A stretch of 64,000 bases of DNA from JAWVFM01 sp963739355. Lineage in GTDB: Bacteria > Actinomycetota > Thermoleophilia > Solirubrobacterales > 70-9. The notes below the pieces were generated by a model that worked only from the letters and a program-made list of their open reading frames with translations, had not been told where the DNA came from and did no database searches. The number at the start of each line of letters is the position of its first letter. Positions within the stretch are counted from its first letter, which is position 1. A program made the translations under genes and the position numbers. The DNA is taken from NCBI GenBank assembly GCA_963739355.1, contig CAVUAD010000007.1:372001-436000 (forward strand), written 5' to 3'. Below, one piece after another: positions 17,260-26,633 of this stretch.

Positions 17260-18401
17260 CTTCCCGCCAGCGCGAAGCGCCGGTACACGGCCAGGGCCGG
17301 CTTGGGCTTGCCGTCGTTGAAGTAGAGGCCCGACGAGTAGCAGAAGGCGCACTGCCCCCTGCCGGGCGGCGGGTCGCGCCAGTCGAACCAGTCGACCGCC
17401 TGCAGGTTCCAGCGCTCGCGGTTCTGGAGGAACAGGTCGAACGCCGCGCCCAGGTTCCGGGCCTGGCCGGCGACGGTGGTGACGAACTCGTGGTCGACGT
17501 GGGCGGCGTCGGAGCCCCAGCCGATCTCGGTCACGTACATCGGCGTCCGCGAGTCGTCGTTGGCGACCATGACGTCGCGGACCTTGTTCATCTGGAACGC
17601 GATCCCGGAGGCCTTGGTCGAGTACGGGTGGACGGCTACGGCGTCGAAGTAGGGCGCGGCGCCGGCCGCGTAGAGGCCCTTCGTGAACCCCCAGGCGGTC
17701 ACTCGCGGATCCGTCGAGCCATGGGGTGTCCCGAACATGCCGCCGACCATCGTCTCGGCGCCGGGATCGATCGCGCGGAGCGCGTGGCGGCTGATCTTGA
17801 GCAGGTTCGTGAACTCCTCCGGGGTGGCGCGGGGCTGTCCGGCCGCATTGAAGTTGTTCTCCTCGTTCCAGATCTCCCACAGCCGGATCGGCTGCGGATC
17901 GAGCTCGGGATGCTGCTGCCAGAACTGGCCGTTCGGTCCGTACTGAAGCGCCGCCCCGGCCAGGAACGCCTGCCAGGGCCCCGCCCCCTCGGGCGTCTTG
18001 TTCGGCAGTCGCACCTGGCAGTTGCGCGCGCTGCACCCGGTCACGTACGAGGGGGTTCCGATCAGCACCGGCCGCACCGCTATTCCGTGCTCGGCGGCGG
18101 CCTCGACCTCCGGATCCAAGTGCGACCAGTCGAAGGGGCCGCCGCGCGAGTGCTGGATCGCGGGCCAGAAGAAGACCAGCCGAAGCGTTCGGACGCCCGC
18201 CGCCTGCATGTTTTCGTAGTCGGCGGGCGTGAGCACGTCGTTGATGTTCGCCGCGATGCCGTAGAAGTCGTGGGGCGCGGGGGAGACGGGCCGCGGCACG
18301 GTGGTGCTGCCGGACGAGCCCGAGCCGCCGCCACAGCCCGCTGCCAGAACCGCGATGGCAACCACGGCCGCGCCCGCGGCACGACGTCCGCGGCCGCTCA
18401 A
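17256..18401 (-). CDS. Clan-A glycoside hydrolase-like lipoprotein (GH39/GH5-like)
   Basis: A 381-residue exported lipoprotein (C23 in VLAAGC) followed by a Gly/Ser linker and a TIM-barrel domain. Likely acid/base E180 lies in LWEIWNEENN and nucleophile E292 in MYVTEIGWG, the strand-4 and strand-7 positions of clan A. Other conserved pieces are RLVFFWPAIQ, IGTPSYVTGC and a C-terminal WFDWRDPPPGRGQCAFCYSS with paired cysteines. It is a paralogue of the protein at 18424, with the same cysteine pairs. It probably cleaves or trims surface polysaccharide and sits beside the polymerase gene at 19847. It overlaps the sulfur-carrier gene tail by four bases (convergent). Confidence 0.85.
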   Translation of the reverse strand: MSGRGRRAAGAAVVAIAVLAAGCGGGSGSSGSTTVPRPVSPAPHDFYGIAANINDVLTPADYENMQAAGVRTLRLVFFWPAIQHSRGGPFDWSHLDPEVEAAAEHGIAVRPVLIGTPSYVTGCSARNCQVRLPNKTPEGAGPWQAFLAGAALQYGPNGQFWQQHPELDPQPIRLWEIWNEENNFNAAGQPRATPEEFTNLLKISRHALRAIDPGAETMVGGMFGTPHGSTDPRVTAWGFTKGLYAAGAAPYFDAVAVHPYSTKASGIAFQMNKVRDVMVANDDSRTPMYVTEIGWGSDAAHVDHEFVTTVAGQARNLGAAFDLFLQNRERWNLQAVDWFDWRDPPPGRGQCAFCYSSGLYFNDGKPKPALAVYRRFALAGS

Positions 18402-18423
18402 GGCCGCGCCGGGTAGCGGCCGG

Positions 18424-19515
18424 TCAATGGCCCGTGAACTGCTTGAACGCGTTGAGCGCCGGCTTCGCCCCGCCGTTGTGCTTGAGCAGGCCGGACGAGT
18501 AGCAGAAGCCGCACAGGCCCGTCCCGCGGGCCGGGTCCCGCCAGTCGAACCAGTACACGCCGCCCAGGTGCCACTTGCGACGATGGGAGACCAGGAGCTT
18601 GAAGGACTGCTGGAGCCGCTTCTTCTGCCCCTTCGGGGTGAGCACGAACTGGTGGTGCTCCTTGGGAGCTCCCGAGCCCCAGCCGATCTCGGTGATCAGG
18701 AGCGGCCGCGAGCCGGCGTGGTGTTGGCCCATGACCTTGCGGACCGCCTTGATCTCGCGCCCGACGTCGTGGACCTTCTGGGCGTAGGGGTGGAGGGCCA
18801 CGTCGTCGAACGACGACTTCGCTCCGTGCTTGTAGAGGTCCCCGAGGTAGTCCTCCGCCGTGGCATGGGGGTGACCGCTCGAGACGTTGCCGGCAAGACC
18901 GCCGAGGACCACCCTGGCGGTCGGATCGACCGCCTTGATCGTCTTGTCCGAGATCTGGAGGAGCTTGGCGTAGTCCTTCGGCTTCGCGTGGAGGCTCGCG
19001 TTGTTCTCCTCGTTCCAGATCTGCCAGGTGCGGATCGGGTCGCTGGGGAGGTCCGGATTGGCGGCCCAGAAGGTGCCGCCCGGCCCGTACCGGCGCACGG
19101 CCGCCTCGACGAACCGCTGCCACGCGTTGCGCTTGGCCTTCGAGTGGACCGGGATCCTGACGCTGCAGGACCGGGAGGCGCAGCCCGAGAGGTAGGAGGG
19201 CGTGCCGATCAGGATCGGCAGGAGCTGGATCCCGTGCTGGGCGGCATTGGAGACGATCGCGTCGGGGCCGTTCCAGTCGTAGGCACCGTGACGGGTCCTG
19301 TCGATTCCGTTCCAGAGCATCAGGAACCGGAGGCGCGTCGAGCCGACGTGCTCCATCCGGAAGTAGTCGTCGTTGCCGAGCGACGTGATCGTGACCGTGC
19401 CGAAGAAGCCCGGCGGAGCGGCCGCTCGCACCGGCGCGGCGACGCAGGCTAGGACCACCGCCGATGCGAGCACCAGGCGCCGGAAGCGCCTTCCCCTCGT
19501 TGGCATAGAGCTCAT
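18424..19515 (-). CDS. Secreted clan-A glycoside hydrolase-like protein
   Basis: A 363-residue exported protein with a signal peptide (basic start, hydrophobic 13-25, then VRAAAPPG). The TIM barrel has E169 in TWQIWNEENNA and E276 in LLITEIGWGSG, plus the IGTPSYLSGC and YWFDWRDPARGTGLCGFCYS motifs shared with its neighbour at 17256. Unlike that paralogue it has no lipobox, so one copy is likely secreted and the other membrane-anchored. The start ATG at 19515 overlaps the stop of the small upstream gene (ATGA); an internal ATG at 19506 is possible. The substrate is not known. Confidence 0.85.
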   Translation of the reverse strand: MSSMPTRGRRFRRLVLASAVVLACVAAPVRAAAPPGFFGTVTITSLGNDDYFRMEHVGSTRLRFLMLWNGIDRTRHGAYDWNGPDAIVSNAAQHGIQLLPILIGTPSYLSGCASRSCSVRIPVHSKAKRNAWQRFVEAAVRRYGPGGTFWAANPDLPSDPIRTWQIWNEENNASLHAKPKDYAKLLQISDKTIKAVDPTARVVLGGLAGNVSSGHPHATAEDYLGDLYKHGAKSSFDDVALHPYAQKVHDVGREIKAVRKVMGQHHAGSRPLLITEIGWGSGAPKEHHQFVLTPKGQKKRLQQSFKLLVSHRRKWHLGGVYWFDWRDPARGTGLCGFCYSSGLLKHNGGAKPALNAFKQFTGH

Positions 19516-19829
19516 CGTGCGGCCGGTGGCTGGTTGCGGCCGCGTGCGTAGACGACGCCCGTGCCCACGGCGGCTACGGCCGCGGCGGCCACGATGATCC
19601 ACAGCGTGGAGCTGGAGCCGCCGTCACTGCTCGAGACCTGGCCGGAGGGCGGCGTCGAGCCGCCGCCGGCGTTCGGGGCGTTCAGGTGGTACTGCCCGCG
19701 GGCGGGCGGACTTGCCTGGGCCGGTGTGGCCAGGCTGAGGGCAAGCACCAGCGAGCAGAGTCCGCCCGCAACGGTTGCCGCCCAGTGGCGCCGCAGAGGC
19801 GGGCGCCCTGCTCTAGCGATTCCCGTCAA
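19512..19829 (-). CDS. Small secreted, C-terminally membrane-anchored protein
   Basis: A 105-residue protein with a signal peptide (about 1-39, ending AQASPPA), a Gly/Ser/Pro-rich spacer and a C-terminal transmembrane helix (about 74-93) followed by a basic tail YARGRNQ. It lacks an LPXTG motif. It starts at TTG 19829 behind GGAAC and heads the operon with the two glycoside hydrolase-like genes (ATGA overlap). Its start is only 17 bases from the divergent polymerase gene. It may tether or assist the hydrolases at the cell surface; no family is recognised. Confidence 0.65.
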   Translation of the reverse strand: MTGIARAGRPPLRRHWAATVAGGLCSLVLALSLATPAQASPPARGQYHLNAPNAGGGSTPPSGQVSSSDGGSSSTLWIIVAAAAVAAVGTGVVYARGRNQPPAAR

Positions 19830-19846
19830 GGTTCCGCAGGATAGCC

Positions 19847-21751
19847 GTGCATAGGAGCGAGCGCCTCATCAGCCGCCCCGGGGCGGTGGCAGCATCCGTC
19901 GCGACTGGGACCGCCGCGGTCGGCTTCGTCCAGTACCTCAATTCGAGCGTGGGCATCGCGATCATCGCCGTGGCGGCCTGGCTCCTGGCGGCGGCTGTGG
20001 CGTGGATCGTGCGTCCCGCGCCGCTCTCGAGGGCGGCCCTGGTCACGGTCGCGTGCCTGGGGGGGCTCTTCGTCCTCTCGATCGCGTCGATGGCGTGGGC
20101 GGACGACGCCGGGCGCGCGCTCATCGCCGCCACGCGCGTCGGCGGCTACCTGGGGCTGCTCGCACTCGTGGTCATCGCCGTTCCCCGCACCGGCCCCCGG
20201 CCGTGGCTTGCCGGCGTCGCCGCCGGGCTGGGAATCGTGGTGCTCGCCGGCCTGGCGACGCGCTGCGACCCGTCGCTGTTCGGGGGCGGGGATCGCTCGC
20301 TGGTGCGGGAGTTCGCGAACGCCGGGGGCAGGCTGAGCTACCCGATCGGCTATTGGAACGGGCTTGGGGCCTGCGCCGCCCTGGGCCTCGTTCTCCTCGC
20401 CTGGCTGCTGGACGCGGCGTCGCCACGCGGCCGCGCGCTCGCTGTCGGGCTGATGCCCGCCTACTGGCTGACCCTGTACCTCACGTCTTCCCGCGGCGGC
20501 TTCGTCGCCGCGGCCGCCGGTCTGATCATGGTCGTCGCGCTCGGCGAGCGCCGGTTTCCGCGTGCCTTCGGCGTGGCCCTCGGGATCGTTGGGGGCGGCG
20601 TCCTCGTCCTCGCCGCACGCGGCAACTCCGGATTCCTCGCGGGGGCCGATACGTCATCCGCACGGGACTACGGCGTGCTCATGGCGCTGGCAACCATTGC
20701 CTGCGGGGCGGTTCTGGCGTTCGTCCGCCTGCGGGCCGGCGAGTGGATCGAGCGGCCGCGCAGCGGCCCGCGAGTGAACGCGCGCCTGGTCGTTGCGGGG
20801 GCCGTCGTCGCCGGCCTGCTGGCCGTGATCGCGATCGATCCCGCGTCCAGGTACGACGAGTTCCAGCGGCCGGGCTTTGGCGCCTCGAGCTTCAACCCGG
20901 GCCAGCGATCGATCGTCAGCGCGAACGGGACGGGGCGGTTCCAGTTCTGGTCCGCCGCGCTCCACGCCTGGGAGAGCAGCCCGGTCCACGGAATCGGCGC
21001 GGGCAACTACGAGCTCTACTGGAACACCCATCCGGACGGCGAGATCGTCGTCGTCAACGCGCACTCCCTGTACCTGGAGACCCTGGCGGAGCTCGGCCCT
21101 GTGGGGCTCGCGCTCGTTCTCGGCTTTCTCTTCGCCGGGCCGGCGCTCATGGTCGGCCGCCTTCGCCGCCGGGAGGACGACGAGCTCGCCGCGGCGCTTG
21201 CGATCGTGGCCACCGGCGCCGTTTCGGCCGCGCTCGACTGGTCGTTCCAGGTTCCCGCCGCATTCGCTCCGGTGGTGGTGGGCGCAGGCGCGATGGCCGC
21301 CGCCGGGCCGTCGCGGAGCGTGGCCGGGCTGCGCTCGGGCCTCCAGCGTGCCGCGGCGGTCGCGGTCGCCTGGCTGGCGATCGGGGCAGGGGCCGTTATC
21401 CTCGTCATGGAGCAGGCGCTCTCGGCCAGCCGTGACGCCGATCGCCGGGGTGACCTGAACGCGGCGGTCGCCGATGCGCGGCGAGCCGCGGGCGTCGCGC
21501 CCTTCTCCGCGGAGCCCCAGATCCAGCTCGCGCTGGTGCAGTTACAGGCCAGGAACGCCGGCGCCGCGCAGGAGGCTGCGTCCCGCGCCATCAGGCTCGC
21601 ACCCGACGATTGGCGGACCTGGCTCGTGGAGTCCCAGGTGGCCGGACTGCGGAGGGATTTCCCGGCTGTGAGGATGGCCGTCGCGGAGCTGGAACGCACG
21701 CTCCCCGTGCCCCTGAGCATGGCGCTCGGCGTGTCGCGGGCCTCCGATTGA
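19847..21751 (+). CDS. O-antigen ligase/Wzy-like polysaccharide polymerase with TPR-like tail
   Basis: A 634-residue membrane protein with about 12 or more transmembrane segments. The Wzy_C/O-antigen-ligase signature lies near residues 360-420 (GTGRFQFWSAALHAWESSPV, then GIGAGNYELYW and a conserved His before YLETLAELGPVG). The last 110 residues after the final helix form helical repeats resembling a TPR (AGVAPFSAEPQIQLALVQLQ), probably periplasmic-side. Such proteins polymerise or ligate undecaprenyl-linked glycans. GTG start with CAGGATAG upstream; divergent from the hydrolase operon. It precedes the glycosyltransferase at 21780 by 28 bases. Confidence 0.88.
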   Translation: MHRSERLISRPGAVAASVATGTAAVGFVQYLNSSVGIAIIAVAAWLLAAAVAWIVRPAPLSRAALVTVACLGGLFVLSIASMAWADDAGRALIAATRVGGYLGLLALVVIAVPRTGPRPWLAGVAAGLGIVVLAGLATRCDPSLFGGGDRSLVREFANAGGRLSYPIGYWNGLGACAALGLVLLAWLLDAASPRGRALAVGLMPAYWLTLYLTSSRGGFVAAAAGLIMVVALGERRFPRAFGVALGIVGGGVLVLAARGNSGFLAGADTSSARDYGVLMALATIACGAVLAFVRLRAGEWIERPRSGPRVNARLVVAGAVVAGLLAVIAIDPASRYDEFQRPGFGASSFNPGQRSIVSANGTGRFQFWSAALHAWESSPVHGIGAGNYELYWNTHPDGEIVVVNAHSLYLETLAELGPVGLALVLGFLFAGPALMVGRLRRREDDELAAALAIVATGAVSAALDWSFQVPAAFAPVVVGAGAMAAAGPSRSVAGLRSGLQRAAAVAVAWLAIGAGAVILVMEQALSASRDADRRGDLNAAVADARRAAGVAPFSAEPQIQLALVQLQARNAGAAQEAASRAIRLAPDDWRTWLVESQVAGLRRDFPAVRMAVAELERTLPVPLSMALGVSRASD

Positions 21752-21779
21752 GCGTGCCGATTGACTACGCTCGGGCGCG

Positions 21780-23897
21780 ATGAGCGCCACGGTGATCGTG
21801 CCGACGGTCCTTGGCGGCCGGCGCCTGGAGCTCCTCCTCGACTCGCTCGAGGGGCGGCCGGCGTGGGCTGACGTGATCATCGTCGACAACGGACCCGGGT
21901 CGAGCGGCGAGGACCTGGGCGGCGGCCGCGAACGGGTGAGCGTCCTGAGCCCCGGAACCAACCTCGGCTTCGGCAACGCCATCAACCTCGCCGCCGCGCG
22001 AGCCGCGGGCGAGAGCATCGTGCTCGTCAACGACGACTGCGTGTGCGATCCCGGCTTCGTCGAGGCCATGGCCGCGGCGCTGGACCCGGCGAACGGCGTG
22101 ACGATGGCGGCCGGGATCATGCGCGACCCCGGTGCGCCGGAGGTGATCGACAGCGCGGGCATCGACGTGGACCGCAGCCTCCTCGCGTTCGACTACATGA
22201 ACGGCGAGACGATCGAGGCGCTCGCCTCCGCCGTCGACCCGCTGGGGCCGAGCGGGGTAGCGGCGGCCTTCGACAAGGCCGCGTTTCTCGCCGTGGGGGG
22301 CTTCGACGAGCACCTGTTCGCCTACCAGGAGGACGTCGACCTCGCGCTGCGCATGCGCCTGGCCGGGGGCAGGTGCGCCCTGGCCCGCGAGGCCTGGGGC
22401 GTTCATGCGCACTCCGCCACGCTGGGAGCGGGGCCCGAGCGCAACTACCTCACCGGCTTCGGCCGCGGCTACCTGCTCCGCAAGTGGGGAGTGATTCGCA
22501 GCCCGGCCAGGCTGGCGCGCGTGCTGGTCGCCGACGCCGCGATCTGCGCGGGCCAGCTGGTCGCAGACCGCTCGCTGACCGGAATTCGCGGGCGCGTCGT
22601 CGGGCTCAGGACCCCGGTGAAGCCACGCCCGTATCCGAAGCAGCTCATCGATGCTCATCTCCAGGGCTCGACCCTGCCCGGAGCGCTTGCCCGCCGCGCG
22701 CGGCGGCGGCTGCGCGAGCGCTCCCACCGAACCCCGGCACCCGGCACCCGGCCGCGGTTCGTGGCCGTCCTGCACACGAGCGAGGTCGGCGGGCCGCTGC
22801 GCTCCCTGGAGCGCGAGCTCGAGTGGCTGGCGGCCGAGGGCGAGCTCACGGTCGTCGTGCCGGCCGGCGGCCCCGCGCCGCCGCTCCCGCGGGCCGCGCA
22901 GGTCGAGCGGGTCAGGATGCAGGCTCTGCTCGTCCCCGAGGGCCCCCTCGACGCGCTGCGCGAGCTTGGCCGGCTGACGGCTCAGACCGTCCGCTTCGCA
23001 CGGCTCCTTTGGCGGGTGCGGCCGGATCTCGTCGTGGTGGTGACGACCGTGCTCCCGGGAGCCGGCCTGGTGGCCCGCATGAGCGGCGCCCACGTGCTGG
23101 TGTATGCCGCCGAGCTCAATCTCGGCTCCCTCGCCCGCGGCGCGCGCCGCCGTCTTGCCGGCAGCATCCTGCTGCGGGTGACCGCCGCCACGTCGGACGC
23201 CGTGATCGCCTGCAGTCGCGCCGTCGCCGGGCAGTTCCGCGCGGTGCCGAGGCACGGCGTCAGCGTCGTCTACCCGCCCATCGACGGCGGCAGCCGCGGC
23301 GGCGACGGGAATCGGTTCCGCGCGGAGCTCGGCATCGACAACCTCCCGGTTGTCCTGGCGGTTGGGAACGTGGCCCGCGGGCGGGGCCAGGACCAGCTGG
23401 TCCGCGCCGTCGCCCACGTGCAGCACCGGCTGGGCCCGATGACGCTGGTGCTGGTCGGCGATCGCCTCGACCGCCCGAAGGACCGCGAGTTCGAGGCCGA
23501 GTTGCGCGAGCTGGCGCCCGAGCTCGGCGTGGAGATGGTCCTCGCCGGCTCGCGGCAGAGCCTGGCCGACGCCTACGCGGCCGCGGCGGTGGTCGTCAAC
23601 CCGGCGGTGCTTCCGGAGTCGTTCGGCAGGGTCGTCTGCGAGTCCCTGGTCGCCGGGACCCCCGCGATCTCGACCCGCGTCGGCGCCGTCACGGAGGCGC
23701 TCGCCGACGTCGACGGCGTGACGCTCGTCGAGCCGGGCTCACCGCGCGCGCTCGGCGCGGCGCTGATCGCGATGATGGGCGACCCGCAGGCCCGCGAGCT
23801 CGCGGCGCGCGGGGGCGACGAGATCCTGGGCCGCTACGACCCGGCCGCGAGCCTCGCCGCGTTCAAGCGCGTCGTCGCGTCAGTCCTCGAGGCCTGA
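21780..23897 (+). CDS. Bifunctional glycosyltransferase, GT2-GT4 fusion
   Basis: A 705-residue cytosolic enzyme. The N-terminal GT2 domain (about 1-290) starts SATVIVPTVLGGRRLELLLD, has IIVDNGPG and VLVNDDCVCDPGF, and ends with the AYQEDVDLALRMRLAGG acceptor motif of rhamnosyltransferase-like enzymes. A linker of about 40 residues leads to a GT4 domain (about 320-700) with HTSEVGGPLRSLE, LAVGNVARGRGQDQLVRAV and the EX7E-type loop NPAVLPESFGRVVCESLVAG. It would add two consecutive sugars to the repeat unit. It ends 18 bases into the convergent GT2 gene at 23880. Confidence 0.88.
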   Translation: MSATVIVPTVLGGRRLELLLDSLEGRPAWADVIIVDNGPGSSGEDLGGGRERVSVLSPGTNLGFGNAINLAAARAAGESIVLVNDDCVCDPGFVEAMAAALDPANGVTMAAGIMRDPGAPEVIDSAGIDVDRSLLAFDYMNGETIEALASAVDPLGPSGVAAAFDKAAFLAVGGFDEHLFAYQEDVDLALRMRLAGGRCALAREAWGVHAHSATLGAGPERNYLTGFGRGYLLRKWGVIRSPARLARVLVADAAICAGQLVADRSLTGIRGRVVGLRTPVKPRPYPKQLIDAHLQGSTLPGALARRARRRLRERSHRTPAPGTRPRFVAVLHTSEVGGPLRSLERELEWLAAEGELTVVVPAGGPAPPLPRAAQVERVRMQALLVPEGPLDALRELGRLTAQTVRFARLLWRVRPDLVVVVTTVLPGAGLVARMSGAHVLVYAAELNLGSLARGARRRLAGSILLRVTAATSDAVIACSRAVAGQFRAVPRHGVSVVYPPIDGGSRGGDGNRFRAELGIDNLPVVLAVGNVARGRGQDQLVRAVAHVQHRLGPMTLVLVGDRLDRPKDREFEAELRELAPELGVEMVLAGSRQSLADAYAAAAVVVNPAVLPESFGRVVCESLVAGTPAISTRVGAVTEALADVDGVTLVEPGSPRALGAALIAMMGDPQARELAARGGDEILGRYDPAASLAAFKRVVASVLEA

Positions 23898-24809
23898 GCC
23901 GAGCGGAGCCGGGCTGCTCGCCGCGCGCGTGGCCTCGAGGGCCTGGCGGTCGCGCCGGGAGTCCACGCGCAGAGCCCGCTTTGCGGCGCAGCGCAGCGCG
24001 AGGTTGATGCGCAGGGCGCGCCAGGCAAGCGCCTCGCGCCGGGGCCCGAAGGCGCGCAGCAGCACCGCGCGCCGGTTGCGCGCGATCCGGCGGGCGGTCT
24101 CCTCGTCGCCGAACGCCTGACGGGTCGACGCCCCGCCGAGGTGGATCACCCGGCAGAGGTCTGGGCGGAACACCGACGGCACGCCGCGGTGGCCGGCCCG
24201 CAGGCCGAGGTCCATGTCCTCGGCGTACAGCTCGATCACGGGGTCGAACGGCCCAAGCTCCAGCAGCAGCGCGCGCGGCGCGACGATGCAGGCCCCGGTC
24301 AGCCAGGCGACGTCGACCTCCGTGTCGAGCCGCCAGGGCTCGGTGCGGCGCCTCATGAAGGCAGGCTGGAGACGGCCGGGCGCCACGGCGCCGGCCCACG
24401 GCCAGGCTCCCACCGGCGGGCCGCTCGCCGAGGGCTGGACCGAGCCGTCCGGGTTCAGAAGCCGGGGCCCCACCAGCGCCTGGCGGCGGGCGGCGACGTC
24501 CGCCAGCGCGGGCAGGCCCGCGTCGATCAGCTGGCAGTCGGGGTTGAGCATGGCCACCACCGCCTGGCTGGCCGCGCTGACCCCGGCGTTGCAGGCCGCC
24601 CCGTACCCAAGCGAGCGCTCGGGCTCGACGAGCCGCAGCTCTCCCGCGTAGGCGGGGCGTTCATCTCCGCGCCCCTCGGGGTCGTTCGCGACGATCACCA
24701 GCTCCGGGCGGGAGTCCAGCTGGAGCTCGACGGAGCGGATCAGCGCCGGGAGCGTGGCGCCCGAGCGCCAGCTGACCACGACGATGGAGACCCCGGGGGT
24801 GTCAGGCAC
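23880..24809 (-). CDS. GT2 family glycosyltransferase
   Basis: A 309-residue GT2 enzyme of the rhamnosyltransferase-like class. It opens with GVSIVVVSWRSGATLPALIR. The donor-binding acidic motif lies in VAMLNPDCQLIDAG and the acceptor loop in ELYAEDMDLGLRAGHRG, with TGACIVAPR in between. GTG start at 24809; the start codon and the upstream sulfotransferase stop overlap by 8 bases within the word GGTGCCTGACACC. It is the last gene of the long minus-strand glycan operon that includes the Wzm/Wzt exporter. The sugar is unknown. Confidence 0.88.
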   Translation of the reverse strand: MPDTPGVSIVVVSWRSGATLPALIRSVELQLDSRPELVIVANDPEGRGDERPAYAGELRLVEPERSLGYGAACNAGVSAASQAVVAMLNPDCQLIDAGLPALADVAARRQALVGPRLLNPDGSVQPSASGPPVGAWPWAGAVAPGRLQPAFMRRRTEPWRLDTEVDVAWLTGACIVAPRALLLELGPFDPVIELYAEDMDLGLRAGHRGVPSVFRPDLCRVIHLGGASTRQAFGDEETARRIARNRRAVLLRAFGPRREALAWRALRINLALRCAAKRALRVDSRRDRQALEATRAASSPAPLGSGLED

Positions 24810-24810
24810 C
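24798..24810. repeat. Single copy of the GGTGTCAGGCACC motif at a gene junction
   Basis: The same 13-base word that forms the inverted pair at 8803. Here it contains both the sulfotransferase stop and the GT2 start. It may be coincidence or a REP-type remnant captured by the junction. Confidence 0.45.
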
Positions 24811-25788
24811 GTATCCGAGCTCTTCGATCAGGGGACCCGCCACCGCCTCGATCGCCTCCCGCTCCTCGGCGCTCAGGTGCTCGCGCCAGAGGCCGGGGGT
24901 CGCCGTGCGCCGCTGCTTGCCGCGCCCGCGGTTCTCGGCCGGGATCGCCTCGAACGCCGTGGCCTTGACCGCCGCTTTGATCGCGCGCTCGCCGCGGTCG
25001 TCTCCCATCCACGCGAGCAGCTTCGCGAGCGTCCTCTCCGTGTCCGTGCGCAGCTCCTCGTAGTGCAGCCTGTAGCGCCGCTCCTCCGGGTGCGACTCGT
25101 AGGCCCGCTGTACCGCCTGGGTCCGCTCCAGCCAGGAGCGCGCCTCCGTGCGCGCGAAGCTCAGCCGGTCCTCGGGCGTGGCGAGCGTGCGCATGTAGCC
25201 GGTCGACGCGAGCCAGCCCCCCTCGCTCATCGCGTCCATGAAGGAGTCGATCACGTCGCGCGGGTCCCTGAGCAGGAAGATCATGCGCGAGCGGGGCACC
25301 AGGGACATCACCAGCTCGGCGCCGTAGGAGCCGTTCGGCTCCTTGACCACCACCGGCAGGTCGTGGCCGCCGAACGCGTCCTCGAAGGCGCTGGCCTGCG
25401 CCTCGAAGCGCCGGAGGATCAGGTCGCGCAGGGCGGGACGCCAGGCGTCCTCGAAGCGCGGGCTGAAGATGTAGCTCGGGTCCTGGCCGCGCGTCTCGTT
25501 CAGGGTCATGTGGGTCTTGTCGGAGTCGTCCTTCGGCGTGTAGGGCACGAGCGGCTGGAGGTGCTGGGCGATGTACGGCTCGTCGATCGGGACGACGCTC
25601 GGTACGGGGTTGCGCCCGATCGGGCTCAGGCGACGCAGGCCCTTGCGCTCGAACGGAGTCGCCCCAATCCCGGACCAGGGCGTGCGCCGGAACGGGTGCG
25701 TGAGGAGCTCCAGGAGCCAGGTGCTGCCGGTTCGCGGGCCGCCGAAGATCCAGATGAGCCGCGACTCGAGAGCGTCCCCGTCGCTCAC
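24802..25788 (-). CDS. PAPS-dependent sulfotransferase
   Basis: A 328-residue P-loop sulfotransferase. The 5'-phosphosulfate loop is IFGGPRTGSTWLLELL (about 13-28), and the 3'-phosphate box is MIFLLRDPRDVIDSFMDAM. C-terminally there is a basic GRGKQRR stretch and a WREHLSAEEREAIEAVAGPL helix, the usual end of the family. It starts at GTG 25788, overlapping the ABC permease stop (GTGA), so it is coupled to the exporter genes. Its position in a polysaccharide export operon makes the glycan or its lipid carrier the likely acceptor, implying a sulfated surface polymer (inference). Confidence 0.88.
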   Translation of the reverse strand: MSDGDALESRLIWIFGGPRTGSTWLLELLTHPFRRTPWSGIGATPFERKGLRRLSPIGRNPVPSVVPIDEPYIAQHLQPLVPYTPKDDSDKTHMTLNETRGQDPSYIFSPRFEDAWRPALRDLILRRFEAQASAFEDAFGGHDLPVVVKEPNGSYGAELVMSLVPRSRMIFLLRDPRDVIDSFMDAMSEGGWLASTGYMRTLATPEDRLSFARTEARSWLERTQAVQRAYESHPEERRYRLHYEELRTDTERTLAKLLAWMGDDRGERAIKAAVKATAFEAIPAENRGRGKQRRTATPGLWREHLSAEEREAIEAVAGPLIEELGYGA

Positions 25789-26633
25789 AGCTCTTCCGCG
25801 ATCTGCGGCGCCGCGCGCACGAAGACCCTGAACCCCACCACGCAGAGCAGGATCGTCACGAGCGCCGGTCCGATGATCCCGATCGCCCCGCCTGCCGCCT
25901 CCGTGATCGAGACCGGGCCCGGACCGGTCATCACGTTTCGCGCCGCCTCCAGAAGTGGCGCGAGTGGGTTGATCGAGAGCGCGAACTTGAGGGGGCTCGG
26001 GTAGAACTCGATCAGGTAGATGATCGGCGAGGTGTAGAAGATCACCAGGATCAGCAGCCCCCAGATCTGTGCCAGGTCGCGGAAGCGGACGTAGAGGGCG
26101 GAGAGGAGCATCGCGACCCCCGTCGCGTACGCGACGAGCGCGGCGGCGATGAACGGGAGCCACAGCCATGACCACCGCGGCTCGATCCCGCTTGCGATGT
26201 AGAAGATCATCACCGCGACGAGGTTCAGCGCGAGGTTGAAGACGCTCGAGAGGACGGTGGCGAGCGGGATCGCGAGACGCGGGAACTGCATCTTGCGGAC
26301 GATGTTCTCGCGACTGAGGACGCAGCCTACGGCCCCAACCGTCGCCTCGCTGAAGAACTGGAAGAGCATGATGTTGAGCAGGATGATCTGCGGCAGGTGG
26401 GGAGTGCCGGCCCCGATCCGCAGGCCCCTCGCGAAGACCGTGTAGAGGACGACGAAGAGCAGCAGGGGTCGCAGCAGGGACCAGACGTAGCCGAACGCGG
26501 TCCCGAAGTAGGTCATCTTGAAGTCGGTGGCGGCCAGCAGCCACGTGAGTGAGAAGAACCGCCGTCCGCCGCCCCCAAGCGCGGTCGGACCGCGAACGGG
26601 CACGAGTGAGCTCGCAGCGGGTTCGGCGCTCAT
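25785..26633 (-). CDS. Polysaccharide ABC exporter permease (Wzm/TagG type)
   Basis: A 282-residue ABC-2 type permease with about six transmembrane helices. The N-terminal amphipathic part (FFSLTWLLAATDFKMTYFGT) and the YVWSLLRPLLLFVVLYTVF and YTSPIIYLIEFYP segments are typical of teichoic-acid and O-antigen exporters. It pairs with the ATPase at 26630 (ATGA overlap) to move lipid-linked polysaccharide across the membrane. The start ATG at 26633 is set by that overlap. Confidence 0.92.
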   Translation of the reverse strand: MSAEPAASSLVPVRGPTALGGGGRRFFSLTWLLAATDFKMTYFGTAFGYVWSLLRPLLLFVVLYTVFARGLRIGAGTPHLPQIILLNIMLFQFFSEATVGAVGCVLSRENIVRKMQFPRLAIPLATVLSSVFNLALNLVAVMIFYIASGIEPRWSWLWLPFIAAALVAYATGVAMLLSALYVRFRDLAQIWGLLILVIFYTSPIIYLIEFYPSPLKFALSINPLAPLLEAARNVMTGPGPVSITEAAGGAIGIIGPALVTILLCVVGFRVFVRAAPQIAEEL

